Origin: Ascochyta rabiei
Lineage: Eukaryota; Ascomycota; Dothideomycetes; Pleosporales; Didymellaceae
Assembly: GCF_004011695.2 (NCBI RefSeq)
Contig: NC_082406.1
Location: 1,550,001-1,614,000, forward strand
DNA length: 64,000 nt
Direction of reading: 5' to 3'
Shown: piece after piece, positions 32,314-43,207 of the stretch
Position numbering within the stretch: position 1 is the stretch's first letter
How the letters are laid out: every line of letters starts with the position of its first letter
Program-made: the position numbers and the translations under genes
The notes under the pieces: model-generated
The model's input: the letters and a program-made list of their open reading frames with translations, nothing else
The model's database searches: none
Told to the model about the DNA's origin: nothing

Positions 32314-33117
32314 ATGGCCTCCAAACTCATCGCCATCGTCGCTGGCGTCGGCGCCGGGACTGGCGCTTCCGTCGCTCGCAAGTTTGCCAAAACCTACCCT
32401 GTCGTGCTGCTCGCGCGGAAGCCAGAGAACTTTGAGTCGCTGGCCGATGAGATCAACAAGAGCGGCGGCAAGGCAATCGGTGTATCCACCGACGTATCTT
32501 CTCAAGACTCACTCAAAAGCGCTCTTGACAAGATCAAGCAAGAGTTTGGCAATGACGTGGGCGCCGCGGCAGCCATCTTCAACGCCTCCGGCGGCTTCCT
32601 GCGCAAGCCGTTCCTCGAAACCGACGCCTCTGTGTTCGAGCAGAGTTTCAACGTCAGCGCTCTGGGCGGAGTTCTGTTCAGCCAGACATTCTTGCCCTTG
32701 CTGCTTAAAGGGAAAGAGCTTGGATCTGAGCACCCACCTAGTCTGATCTTCACGGGGGCTACTGCGTCGGTGAAGAGCAGCGCGCAGCTGGCGAGTTTCT
32801 CGACGGGCAAGTGGGCGCTCAGGGCGTTGAGCCAGAGTCTGGCCAAGGAGTTTGGACCCCAGGGTTTGCATGTTGCGCACGCGATTATCGATGGAGTGAT
32901 TGATATTCCGAGGACAAAGGAGTGGTTGAAGGATTTGGGACCCGAGGCGAAGCTGAGCTCTGATGGGGTGAGTTTTTGGCTCTTGATGAAGCCGCGCGTA
33001 CAAATATTTGCTAACGATGCTTAACAGATTGCAAACGACTACTGGTATCTGCACACACAGCCTGTAACGAACTTCACTTGGGAGCTGGATACCAGGCCTG
33101 CGGTAGAGAAATGGTAA
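32314..33117 (+). CDS. Atypical short-chain dehydrogenase/reductase-like protein
   Basis: Exon 1 is 32314..32967 and exon 2 is 33028..33117, giving 247 aa; the 60-nt intron is GTGAGT...GCTAAC...AACAG. The Rossmann fold starts at residue 4 (LIAIVAGVGAGTGASVARKFA), with LLARKPENF and STDVSSQDSL following. The active-site region reads LIFTGATASVKSSAQLASFSTGKWALRALSQSLAKEF: the usual YxxxK is FxxxK, so the catalytic Tyr is replaced by Phe while the Lys is kept. The C-terminus (AHAIIDGVIDIPRTK...ANDYWYLHTQPVTNFTWELDTRP) matches, from memory, a fungal/bacterial SDR subfamily where Phe is usual. It may be a weak reductase, a different chemistry, or a non-enzymatic NAD(P)-binding protein. Confidence 0.85.
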
Positions 33118-33291
33118 GGCGTGTTGACATCATCGCATACCATCATGCTGAGAATAAGGAGGGATGGTCAAATCGCTACCAGCCCAAAGACATTAATAAG
33201 ATCCTGTATCTAGCGCGTATTCGTTTTATTGATTGATTGATCTTTTGTCTAACTTCGTAATTCGTCTCGTCATGTGGCACAGGTTGCCATC

Positions 33292-34350
33292 TTATGCCCT
33301 TCCCGCCCTGCCAACCTGGATCATCTCACCAGTCAACCTGTCGTCACTTCGCAATACTGGCCAGCTTGTACTGTCTGCCTTGGCTAGAGTCATCTCCAGC
33401 TTCGTACCCAGGACTCGAAACTTGCTGTCTTCTGGCTTGATGCCCGCGAACAATGGGAACTTGGTGTGGTAGCGTTTGCTGTCAGACGTGCGGAGGTCGA
33501 GGTTGACGTGGTCAGGCTGGAAGTCGACAATGGCGTTGGCTTTGTCGATCTTCTTCAGGTAGAGAGAGGCGGTGACGGTGACTGCGGTCTGGTAGAAATC
33601 GTGTCTGTTGGACTGTTAGTGCAAGGCTGCAGCTTATGCTGAGAGTGTTGACCTACCGAACAGTGTCGACCTTCTCCTCCTCGCCCTCCTTCTTCGCCTT
33701 GCCCACAAACAGATGCCTGTCCTTTGTTTTGCAGCCTTCCATGTTCATGAACTGGTCGAATTCCAGCACTCTCCGCTTACAGCAGCTATACCCTTTACTT
33801 CCTTCGTGAAAGATGGGCACACCAGGGTGATGCACGCACTTCTCACCCTCCCTGTCACCACCCTTGAAGGTCTCTCCACATCCCTTCCTCTTGCAGACCA
33901 TGCCCTCTTTCAGTGTCGCATTTGGATCATCGTCCTCAGACTCTGGTTGTGGAGCAGGAGTGGCCGTTCGCGGCGTAGCCTGGGCAGCGGGAAGACGAGG
34001 TGCAGGCGCTGGCAGAGATTCTGATAGCGACCCAAGGTTGACGGACGTGCCATTGGGGACATCAGGTGTTTCGACCTTCTCAGGCACGGGTGTGTCGTCC
34101 ACGTCTGAGTGGGTTCCCTTGGTGCAAGGCTCGATCGCGAGGAATTCGTCAAAGGTCAAAACGCGTGGCTTGCAGCATTTCCAGCCTACGGGCGCAGGTT
34201 AGCTCACACTTCCAAACTGGCAGCTTCAGACCCATGGTACACACCCTTCTGCCCCTCGTGAAAGACTGGTGGACCGGGGTGGTACACGCATTCCTCCTCT
34301 TCATTCTCGTAAGTCTTTCCGCAGCCTTTGTGAACGCACTTTTTCGCCAT
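33292..34350 (-). CDS. CHORD-CS domain protein (RAR1/CHORDC1 type Hsp90 co-chaperone)
   Basis: Exons 34350..34245, 34185..33657 and 33604..33292 give 315 aa. CHORD-1 (about 1-60): KCVHKGCGKTYENEEEECVYHPGPPVFHEGQKGWKCCKPRVLTFDEFLAIEPC...H. CHORD-2 (about 130-195): VCKRKGCGETFKGG...CVHHPGVPIFHEGSKGYSCCKRRVLEFDQFMNMEGC...H. Both keep the full Cys/His set for two zinc ions each. The C-terminal CS domain (about 212-305) reads HDFYQTAVTVTASLYLKKIDKANAIVDFQPDHVNLDL...YHTKFPLFAGI. Such proteins bind Hsp90 and Sgt1 in the cytosol. The linker carries Pro/Ala/Thr repeats. It is divergent from the glutaredoxin-like gene with 252 bp between starts. Call is firm. Confidence 0.93.
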
Positions 34351-34602
34351 GACTAGGGAGCGTGTGTGGAGTCAACGAGTGGTTTTGCGAGTGCTTCCGT
34401 CACTGCGTGCGTTGGTTTGTTCTCCAGATTTAATGTTCAAACTCGGAACATTCTGGAAGCCCGCCGTTGGCTGCCGCACATGTCATAGTCGCTTATCGAT
34501 AAGGAGCTGAGTTTGGCGGTGAAGCTGCTGCGGCTTTCCTCTTCCGTACTTCCTTCTGAATATCTGAACAGTGATTCCTGTTGCCTGCTGCATCATTTCC
34601 CT

Positions 34603-34963
34603 ATGTTCCGTGCAACGTCTCGTCTGCTCGACTGTCGAGTTACCTTTTTCACCCGGAGTCCGTGTGGGCTCTGTGATACTGCCAAGGCTGTGGTGCAGAA
34701 CGTGAACAAGACCAGGCCGCTTCAATATCAGGAGATCAACGTCATGGAGCCAGGTCAAGAGAGGTGGAAAGAAGTATACGAGTTTGATACCCCGGTGGTA
34801 AGCTACTGTTAATGTACTTTGATTGTCGAGTACCTGAGTGGTCTTACAGATCCACATCGACAAAGCAAGTGCTCCCGAAACAACGACTTCATCATTGAAG
34901 CTCATGCATCGATTTAAGGAAGAAGAGGTGACCAAGCTGATGGACGAAGCCGAGCGATCGTAG
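34603..34963 (+). CDS. Glutaredoxin-like protein (DUF836/YDR286C type)
   Basis: Exon 1 is 34603..34797 and exon 2 is 34850..34963, giving 102 aa; the 52-nt intron is GTAAGC...TTACAG. It has a thioredoxin-fold layout: RVTFFTRSPCGLCDTAKAVV with a CxxC pair at Cys21/Cys24, then INVMEP...WKEVYEFDTPV|IHIDKA with the cis-Pro, and a C-terminal helix (LKLMHRFKEEEVTKLMDEAE). The N-terminus (MFRATSRLLD) could be a short mitochondrial signal. Probably a small thiol-disulphide protein; its partner is unknown. Confidence 0.88.
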
Positions 34964-35212
34964 ATCAGCATATTCAGTGGCTCAGATCGAGCGTGTGCGC
35001 CTCGGATGGGGGTGTTCATCTTGACATTCTCAACCAAATGCTTCAATTATCCTCGTGAGCAGACATTGTAGCGTTTGGTCGGCATAAAAGTCACTATACG
35101 GTCTCGGACCACACCCCGCAACGACCTGCATAAGCCTCGGGGTGATGCTGTTGCTAGCGCGGTGGGAGTGGGGTAAGCTCCATCAGCGGAGGGGTGGTTG
35201 TACCTCCGAAGC

Positions 35213-36400
35213 ATGAAGATGGCTCTTTCTTTAAGAAGGAATCTCTGCTCAAGAACAGCCACAAGAGCAATCAAACTTAATATCACACCCACAATTACGC
35301 ATCTCCGATCATCTTCTAACACCAGAAACATGAACACCCTTCAAGAAGCAAGCACCATCTACAAGTCTTTCAAGAGGGGAGGTCCTGCATTCGGAGGATG
35401 GCAGGTTAGGCGAACAGTGCCGCAGTTGATACTGAGGGTGCTAATGGTCACGTAGATGCTACCTGGGACAAACCACTCTCGAGCAATCGCCCGTTCAGGT
35501 GTTGATTGGGTTTGTGTTGACTGCGAACATGGCAACATTGATGGTAGGCGTACCCAGTCAAAAAAAAAAAAAAAGCCAAACAACTGACAGCCACAAGATG
35601 GAGAGATGCACGAAGCCGTTATCGCCATAGCACGCGAAGGCGTCAGTCCCATTGTTCGCATACCCGCCAACGAAGCCTGGATGGTCAAGCGTAAGTGATG
35701 TCTCTTAGCTTGATATGTCAGCCCGTCCGCAAGGTACTTCTACACCATGAAATTGACAGCGGTTGGTTGCTGGCAATACTGGCGCATATATCACGTCCCT
35801 ATTCAAGAACCAGCTGATGCTATCACAGGAGCCCTTGATGCTGGCGCGCATGGCATTGTTGTTCCTTTGATCTACACTGTAGATGACGCTAAACGGCTTG
35901 TTGCATCAGCAAAGTTCCCACCCGAAGGACACAGAGGTTTCGGGTCGCCTTTCTCACCTCATGCCTTTACTGGTGAGGCGCTCACGGAGTACCTTCAGAA
36001 CGCCAACTCCTCAATTCAAACGATCGTTCAGATCGAAACAAAGTCAGCCCTAGAGTCCGTCAAGGAGATTGCCGCGATACCTGGCGTTGACTGTCTGCTC
36101 ATCGGCCCTTTCGACTTGGGCAACAATATCGGACGACCGATTCTGGGTGAAATGCACCAAGAGCTGAAGGATGCCATCGAGCTCATCAAAGAGGCAGCTC
36201 ATTCAGAGGGCAAAAAGGTGGGCATCTACTGTGCGGATGGTCAGCAGGCGCAAGGTTACGCACAGAGGGGCTTCGATTTTATCAGCGTATGCACTGACTT
36301 CCCTGCCATCACTGCGGCGTTCGCAGGTGCAGTCAAGACAGCTAAGGGCGAAGCCACCGGAGATGACAACGGTCGTGTGAAGGGTTACGATGGACGGTAA
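35213..36400 (+). CDS. HpcH/HpaI aldolase (2,4-dihydroxyhept-2-ene-1,7-dioate aldolase family)
   Basis: Exons 35213..35404, 35456..35543, 35598..35690 and 35829..36400 give 314 aa. The N-terminus (MKMALSLRRNLCSRTATRAIKL) is a likely mitochondrial presequence; a second ATG at 35330 would omit it. Core motifs: GGWQMLPGTNHSRAIARSGVDWVCVDCEHGNIDDGEM, PIVRIPANEAWMVKR|ALDAGAHGIVVPL, RGFGSPFS, QIETKSALESVKEIAAIPGVDCLLIGPFDLGNNIGRP and VGIYCADGQQAQGYAQRGFDFISV. They contain the metal-binding Glu and Asp of the class II aldolase barrel. The family cleaves 4-hydroxy-2-oxo acids to pyruvate plus an aldehyde. Intron 2 carries a 15-A run and intron 3 is longer (138 nt). Exact substrate unknown. Confidence 0.9.
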
Positions 36401-36587
36401 GGACGTGCATGATCGAGGTCTGTCCATTCCACATTGTACGACAGTCAATATCACAAGCTCCATTCCACACGTTACGTCCAACATCATTCCTTCAAGACCT
36501 TTCTGCCCCACCGCATTACTGACATGACAGTCAGTTTCTCTTCTTTTGTACAGCTCTGGCCTTTACTACGACTACTACCTTACTATC

Positions 36588-37310
36588 ATGAAATTCTCAT
36601 TCGCCCTGTTCACTTTTCTACAGCTATCACATGCCTTGCATATCCGCCTTGAGGGGCGTAACGCCGAGAAGCCACAACTCAAACGCATAATACAAGACTT
36701 GTCGTCGACCGAGCTCAGCGCAACGCTTTCCACAGCTGCCTCCAATGCACAGAAACCGAAAAAACCAATACCATGGTGGAAGCTCCCTAACACTGACAAC
36801 GGAGAGATGAACGCCCTCACTGGACAGCAGTTTTATCCCTTCGATGACGACGACGACAACAACGGAAATAACGACAACACGGGCGTCACTCCAGGCAACA
36901 TCGTCTGTCCTATCAGCAAGTGCCAGATTGGTGGAGTGTTGAACAAAGACTACTGTGGACCGCATGCGCGATGCGTAGGAAACTACTGCCAATGCAACCT
37001 TGGATGGAAACCGGCAAGCAACATACCCATGGCTCGAGGTTGGACCGGTCTTGAGGCACTCACTGTTTGGGTGGACATGGCGCACACAGGATGTGCTGAG
37101 CGTTGCAACAGTCTATCGTGTTCAGAGGTTCCGCAGGTGAAGGGGTGCTTTGATGCGCAGGGCAAACATGACGAGAATAAGGTGGGGGATGATCAGGAGC
37201 TGGCAACTGATGGTCTACACTTGGGCGCGATCAAAGCTCCGGGGGCAGATGCCGGTATGGAATATGTGGCCGGAGTCGCCGATGCTGGTGGTATTGGGCA
37301 GGCCACCTGA
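36588..37310 (+). CDS. Secreted cysteine-rich protein with an EGF-like motif
   Basis: Single exon, 240 aa. Start at ATG 36588: MKFSFALFTFLQLSHA is a classic signal peptide. Residues 17-100 are unstructured, with an Asp/Asn run (DDDDDNNGNNDN). Six Cys follow in CPISKCQIGG...DYCGPHARCVGNYCQCNLGW, ending in the C-x-C-x2-G-W typical of EGF-like modules, then four more Cys (TGCAERCNSLSCSEVPQVKGC). The C-terminal 60 residues are Gly/Ala/Asp-rich. Likely secreted or wall-associated. Small size, signal peptide and ten clustered Cys also fit an effector-like protein, but nothing proves that. Confidence 0.8.
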   Translation: MKFSFALFTFLQLSHALHIRLEGRNAEKPQLKRIIQDLSSTELSATLSTAASNAQKPKKPIPWWKLPNTDNGEMNALTGQQFYPFDDDDDNNGNNDNTGVTPGNIVCPISKCQIGGVLNKDYCGPHARCVGNYCQCNLGWKPASNIPMARGWTGLEALTVWVDMAHTGCAERCNSLSCSEVPQVKGCFDAQGKHDENKVGDDQELATDGLHLGAIKAPGADAGMEYVAGVADAGGIGQAT

Positions 37311-39380
37311 GCGTCGCATGGTATGTTGTCCTGAGCAGTACGGAAAACCGGTCAGATGCTGACAGCAAACAACAGTCCTAAGGGGCAGCTACAAGAAAAA
37401 GTCTTTACTGAATTCCTCGTGGTTCCAAGGTGTACTTTTACCTTATTTTCGAGGATGAGTGCCAGATTCTTTTTGTAAAATTCACCTTAACTTATGTGTA
37501 TTTTCTTTCACCTTGAACCTCAGATGAACCTTTCTACTGCGTCCCTGTAGTACAACACCCCGATCTTCCATCACGACTTTCTCTCTCAATTTCTCCATTC
37601 TACACCTTTTCGAATATGCCTGGCCTTGGCGACAGCAAGCGAGCTCCAAGGCCTGCAGACAACGCTGCTACTCAGACGCCTACGAGCAATAGCAACCGCC
37701 TAGGAACTGACAGGTCCGTGCTCAGTAGCCTCTTGTGATCTTCAACACAAAGATGCAAAGTCGCAGGCACCAATCCCCTTGTTTCTGGTAGCCTAAAACA
37801 AGTCCACACGGCCAAGTACACCGTAAATACCGCTCCAAGAAAAGTAGGCTTGCCCTTGGGATCCTATTTGCTCCGATTGAGCAAATACGGGGATATACCA
37901 GAGTCGACGGTGGACAGGATGTAGCAAGTTACCAGCTGCGTTCACTGATTGCAAGGGGATTTCAAACCGTAAGCATCTATGCTGGCGAACGTGACAGACT
38001 GAAAGAGTCTTGCAAAGATTTGAGATTTTTAAATAGCACAATTTGAGCGTCGGCCTTCATGTGGTTTACTTTTGACAAAAGCATATCGATGCAGTATCAT
38101 GTGTTTTGGTGGCGTCCTTTTCTGCAGGTTGCTTTACGTGCCTCATCGAAATTTAGAAGTCTTCTGGTTTGACAACATGAAAAGCCAAAAGATGTAAACG
38201 TGAGCGCAGCCTGCAAAATGGAAAAACAGAGAAGACGTCGTTCGCCTTCCACCAAAGGCTATGCTTCGTGGACTTTACTCTCTAATAGGGGGATTGACCG
38301 CAAGGTACGCTGTGCTTAGCAACCATTGTAAAGGTCTTCCCAGCCTCATATTGAACGTTCTGTTATTGAGCAAGGAGTCCTGGAGGACAATTACGATCTC
38401 CCAATCACACGGCCCGTCACCATCTCGTTTCCGGTAGCGTTTCCGGTAGCGTTTCCCGCTCTAGAATCCACCACGCCACGACGTGAACGGTGGACCCACC
38501 TGCATTAACACAGCACACCTTCACGAACCTTCGAGACATGACCAGGCAAACACTTATTTTTAGCTAGCCGGCTGCGAGATGTATTGGCCGCGTCAGAGTC
38601 TGGCGGGCGTCCTGACAGGTGCGAAACAGTTGCGCTCGACAGGAAACAGACGCCCGTTAGTATCGATTGTGCGGGAAATTGGCCTGGGGAAGAGAAATTG
38701 CACCGCGGGTGATGAGTCGCTCGCGGGGGCTGGAGACGAGAAGGGCAAGCCCGAGAAAGACGATGGGTGGACGATCATGACATCAAAAGAAGTGCTCACG
38801 TCTCCGTGTCTCCATAGAAACATGCCTGCAGTGTCTGCTGCGCGTGGAACCACCGAGAGGCTGAATGGTTGCTGGGCCTGAAACTGAGGTGGCGAGCAAC
38901 CACCAGCCATCTGTGCGGGCTCGGGGTCTCATCCGAGGGCAGGCAGCCTGCGCGACGAGACGCTTCGTCTTCACCAGCGCGTCAGCTCACGTCCGATCTT
39001 GGTCAACACGAATGCAATTCAACAGAAAATTCGCGTGAACACACGTCTGGCCCACGAATGGAAGGGATACGCACGCACCGGACGTCTGGGTGGGCAGCTA
39101 TTCTCGGCGGGTGGGCCGCTAGCAGGGACGTTGACCGCATCTGGAGTTAGCGCGGTTGGATGGCTGTCCGTGGCGTTGCCAGGGGTTTGTTGTTCCGAGC
39201 TGGGCTGGGGGAAAAGAGAGAAAGTGATAAAAGGGAGACGCGTCCCGCCGAAGGACAAACTGCTCTCTCATCCAGCGGTCTACTATCACTACAGTACTTG
39301 AGACCTTTGCCGTCTATACCTATCGTTCATTCGACATCAATCGTTAATTTCTAAACCACCACAATCGCCACAACATCAAA
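37311..39380. other. 2-kb intergenic region
   Basis: Holds the 3' flank of the secreted-protein gene and the promoter of the GPI-type protein gene. A 40-codon frame starting MPGLGDSKRAPRPAD (37616 onward) has a plausible leader but ends quickly, and I cannot extend it by splicing. A 12-bp repeat (GTTTCCGGTAGC, 2.5 copies) lies at about 38428-38459. Nothing else recognised. Confidence 0.5.
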
Positions 39381-40006
39381 ATGCGTACCGCCTTCGCTGT
39401 CACTGCTTTCGCCGCTGCGGCTTTCGCCCAGTCCCAGTCTGTAGGTTCATCTCCTTCGTGGCAGATCAATCCACAGCACTAATAATCGCTCAGTCCTCGG
39501 TCGACCCCTTCCCCCAGACCACATTCCTCCAGCAGACCAACTCGCTGGGTGTCGTGACTGGCCAGCCCGCTGCTGCCACGTCCATCCCCAGCCAGCCGCC
39601 CGTTGACACTGTCATCCCTACCCAGCCCACTGTTGTCACCTCGCAGCCTGCTGCTGACACCAGTGTTGGCATCCCTGCCTCCATCCCCGCTGTTGCCCCT
39701 GGCATCTACACCATCCCTGTTGCCGGCAATGGTAACTCCACTCGCACTCTCGTTGTCAGCGCCAACAACTCCACCACCATCGTCCTGAACCAGCCCACCT
39801 CTGGCTCGGCCGCTGCCTCCAACAGCGCCAACCCCACTGGCTCGGGCGCGTCGGGCTCTGGTACCGGCCGTCCCACTGGCTCCCCTACTGGCTCCTCGAC
39901 TGCCTCTGGCACTGGTGCCCAAAGTTCTGCCGGTGCCGCGGCCAACCTCAAGGTTGCTGCTGGCTCCATGGTCGGTTTCGGTGCCTTCGTTGCTGCTTTC
40001 TTGTAA
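39381..40006 (+). CDS. GPI-anchored Ser/Thr/Pro-rich cell-surface protein (predicted)
   Basis: Exon 1 is 39381..39440 and exon 2 is 39494..40006, giving 190 aa; the 53-nt intron (GTAGGT...ACTAAT...CTCAG) follows the signal peptide MRTAFAVTAFAAAAFAQSQS. The mature part has repeats of QPxxxTS/IPxQPxVxT type, one conserved-looking block (PGIYTIPVAGNGNSTRTLVVSANNSTTIVLNQPT) with two N-glycosylation sites, and a Gly/Ser/Thr linker. The C-terminus ANLKVAAGSMVGFGAFVAAFL is a hydrophobic GPI-attachment tail preceded by small residues. Such proteins are common in ascomycete cell walls. Function unknown. Confidence 0.85.
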
Positions 40007-40428
40007 GCGTGTCGCAGCATCAAGCTTTTGATCTCGCACGTGAGAAACATGGCACATTGCATCGTGCACTCGCGCCGCGCTCGTCGCGTGGCGAGGAGTT
40101 CTTTGGTTGTTACTTCGAAAAGGGTCGTCAATTGACGCCCGACTGTCCTTAAGATACCTTGGGTTTGCATATTGCATGGCAATCGGCGCCGGTTAGCACC
40201 ATTGTCTAGGAATTTGAGTTTGGATTGGAAGTAATCGTAATCGCTCATCATTGTCATGTTGGAGCGTTGGTGAAGGATTCGAAACGATGCAACATGTAGC
40301 ATTGTCGAGAGACTGAATGAAAACAATGAATCGTCCAATGACTCGTGTTTCTCTCCGCTATGCAACTGTCTAGTCGTGCATGAACACCCCGCCAGACATC
40401 CATCCCCAAACATCACTCACCCCGCAAC
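40007..40428. other. Intergenic region
   Basis: 3' flank of the GPI-type gene and promoter of the hydrolase gene. Nothing recognised. Confidence 0.55.
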
Positions 40429-41430
40429 ATGACACAATACCCTAAAAGAATCCCTTCCATCCCTTACGCGGAGTCCAAGAACCCGCTTCAAACACTCGAC
40501 ATATGGCTTCCCCGCCCTCTCGAGCAATCTGACCCCAAGTCAACAACATGGATCGTGTAAGCCTCCGACATGGGCTTCCCAGTTCCACAACACCGAACAC
40601 TCACACAGCACAGCTATATCCACGGCGGCGCCTGGCGCGACCCAACCCAGGACTCGCGCTGCTTTGAACCCACCCTCTCCCACCTCGTCGCCTCGCACAC
40701 ATCCACGATTCAAAACATTGCTGGCGTAGCATCACTCAACTACCGCCTTTCGCCCTATCCTTCACACCCCACATCGCCCAGCTCACCCTCGGACGCAGTG
40801 CGCAACGCGACGCATCCAGAGCATGTGCGCGACGTGGCCTCTGCCCTTGCGTTTCTGAGGAAAGAGTACGCGGTGAAGAGGTGGGTGGGCGCAGGTCACA
40901 GCTGCGGGGCCACGCTGCTGCTGCAGCTCGTGTCTGGCATCGGCTTGCGGGACGAGGACAAGGCAGGCGTGGGTGCTGGACCCGAGGGGCTGGTGCTGCT
41001 GTGCGGCATCTACAACGTCCCGCTGCTGCTGCGCAATCACGATCCACCAGCCTGTCCAGACGACATCTCTCGAATCTACTATGAGTTCGTTGCAGGCGCG
41101 TTTGGTGAGGATAGGGAGGCGTATCGCCGTGTCTCGCCCATCGCTGGAAACTATGGCACTCGGCAGTGGAAGAATGGAAAGCTGATGGTGCTGGCGCATA
41201 GCTATCAGGATGAGCTGATTGAGCGGCAGCAGCGAGATGTCATGTGTGTTGCCCTTGACCGCGAGGGGTGGAGTATCGTCATGGAAGAGGGCGACGGAGA
41301 GGCGGAGGTCGGCGAGAACAGTCGTGTGCTGGAGGTCAGGGACTTGAAAGGTGGGCATGATTGGATTTGGGAGGATGGAGCACAGGTTGCGAAGCTCCTT
41401 GCTGACGTCGTTGCAAGGCTGACAAAGTAG
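40429..41430 (+). CDS. BNA7: Kynurenine-formamidase-like alpha/beta hydrolase
   Basis: Exon 1 is 40429..40556 and exon 2 is 40614..41430, giving 314 aa; the 57-nt intron is GTAAGC...GCACAG. Splicing creates TWIVYIHGGAWRDP (HGGAW oxyanion motif, residues 46-50), diagnostic of the BNA7/arylformamidase group. The nucleophile elbow is GAGHSCGATLL (Ser about 138). The acid is probably in LAHSYQDELI and the His in GGHDWIWED near the C-terminus. BNA7 hydrolyses N-formylkynurenine to kynurenine in the tryptophan-to-NAD pathway. No other kynurenine-pathway gene is in the window, so assignment rests on the protein alone. Confidence 0.85.
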
Positions 41431-41599
41431 ATGATTGAGTTTAGACACAGTATCGAGTTGAAACTGTTCGCTTTGGAGGGCATGTCCAAATTGAACTAAA
41501 CGCTCAGCTCGCGTGCTGACTTTTGCTAATGGTACAGCATGGTATAATGTACATCGTGTCGTATCCAGCTCTTTGCCTTCTGCACCTCTTCGAGTCTGT

Positions 41600-42929
41600 C
41601 TACTTCCTCAGCCTCTGATCCATGACCTTGTGGATCTCGTCCTGAACGCTTGTAGCACCGTTCTCGGCCTCATTTAGACGGCTTTCGAGCTCCTTGATCT
41701 TCCTGGCAGATTCTGAAGAGTCCTGCGAGCCACCCGTCACCAGCTTCGATGCCGTGCTCTTTGCCGACTCGTTCACCTTGCCGTAAACTGCCATCGCACT
41801 CGCGATCATGCCACCAATGTCGCCAACATTGCCGGGAATGATAACGCTTGTGCCCTCCTTAGCCAGGTTGCCGAAGGCATCGACATACTTCTCGGCAACG
41901 GACAGAGAGATGGCATTCTGTGCTGCGCCCTGCCCCTGCTCGATAGCCTGTGCGACTGCATCGATGCCCTTGGCAGTAGCGTGTGCCTTCAGCATGATGG
42001 CTTCAGACTCTCCGCTTGCCATGTTGATCTGCTCGGCCCTCAGCGCCTCAGAGGCGAGGATGACCGACTGCTTCTTTCCTTCGGCAATGTTGATAGCCGA
42101 CTGCCTCTGACCTTCAGACTCTAGAATCTCGGCGCGCTTGGATCGTTCGGCGGTAACTTGGCGGTGCATGGCTTCGACGACAGGCTCAGGAGCGTGGATA
42201 TCACGGATCTCGTAACGCAGGCAGGTGACACCCCAGTCCTGGGCGGCCTCGTTGATTGCAGCGGTGATGTTGGCGTTCAGGTTCGCACGCTCCTTCAGGA
42301 CGTGGTCGAGCGAGAGCTGACCAATCTCAGAGCGCATTGTAGTCTGCGCAAGCTGGGAGATGGCATACTCGGCATCCTCGACACCGTAGCTGTAATGTGT
42401 CAGCAAGCGCGTCTATCACGTACGCTCTCCGCCATGCTTACCTTGCCTTGTAAGCATCGAAAACCCTGGTATAGAGCACGCCGTCGAGCTCCAATGTGAC
42501 ATTGTCAGCCGTGATAGCACTCTGACTAGGAATCTCGATCGCGTTTTCTTTGAGACTCCTGACATAGGCTATCCGGTCGATAAAAGGGATCAAGACGGCT
42601 AGGCCAGGCTCCAGTATTCGATTGAACTTTCCCATGCGCTCGACGATCCATGCTGTCTGCTGCGGTACAAATCGTACGACGGTGTTTGTAGGCAAGCGCT
42701 TGTGTGACCCAAAGTATGAAGGAGGTCCAGCCTGTGAGTTGAGCTGGCCCAAGTTGAAGATGCTGGTGGGGTTGGACGATGGGGCGGAACGCGAGTTGAG
42801 CTGCGTGAAGCTGCGCGTGGCTGGCGCATTCAGGATAGCTGCGAGCGGTACTGTTCTTGTGGCCAGTGGCCTCGAGCTCCTCAGTAAGCCGGAAGCCGTA
42901 GAGGCTGCCAATCGATTACGCGACGCCAT
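41600..42929 (-). CDS. Stomatin-like protein 2 (mitochondrial SPFH/band 7 protein)
   Basis: Exon 1 is 42929..42442 and exon 2 is 42389..41600, giving 425 aa; the 52-nt intron is GTAAGC...GCTGAC...TTACAG. The basic N-terminus (MASRNRLAASTASGLLRSSRPLATRTVPL) is a mitochondrial presequence. The SPFH domain starts at NTVVRFVPQQTAWIVERMGKFNRILEPGLAVLIPFIDRIAYV and includes YGVEDAEYAISQLAQTTMRSEIGQLSLDHVLKERANLNANI. A coiled-coil region (AERSKRAEILESEGQRQSAINIAEGKKQ) and the C-terminal PGNVGDIGGMIASAMAVYGKV follow. SLP-2 organises cardiolipin-rich inner-membrane domains with prohibitins and proteases. The 91-bp spacer to a divergent small frame may be a shared promoter. Confidence 0.92.
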
Positions 42930-43020
42930 CGTTGAAGTTGAGGCGAATGGTGAATAGCGGACACGCGAAGCTCTAGGAAGTTCCACGGCTATCGGTGACA
43001 GTTGCGACGAAACGCCGACC

Positions 43021-43207
43021 ATGACACAACCACTCAATGCCAAGCTCGTCTACAGTCAGTGCTTCTGCCCACTCGGGTAACATCAACCACATGAAGCTGA
43101 CTGACCGTCCAATAGTATTCCAACATCCTCTGCTTGGACGACAAGTACAATATTACGCGATGCCAGAAAGCGCTCCTAAGACGCCAACAAGCTCTCACAG
43201 GCGATGA
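43021..43207 (+). CDS. Possible small two-exon gene (41 aa), function unknown
   Basis: Exon 1 is 43021..43054 and exon 2 is 43116..43207, giving MTQPLNAKLVYIFQHPLLGRQVQYYAMPESAPKTPTSSHRR. The 61-nt intron has GTCAGT, CTGACTGAC and AATAG in good positions. It is divergent from SLP-2 with 91 bp between starts. The short basic composition could suit a small mitochondrial protein. Evidence is only splice-site quality and position. The other frame over exon 2 is also open and cannot be excluded. Confidence 0.3.

Noticed and set aside
39479..40416. Leftward frames of 232-236 codons over the GPI-type gene
   Set aside because: Gly/Arg-rich mirror images of the Ser/Thr/Pro-rich coding strand.
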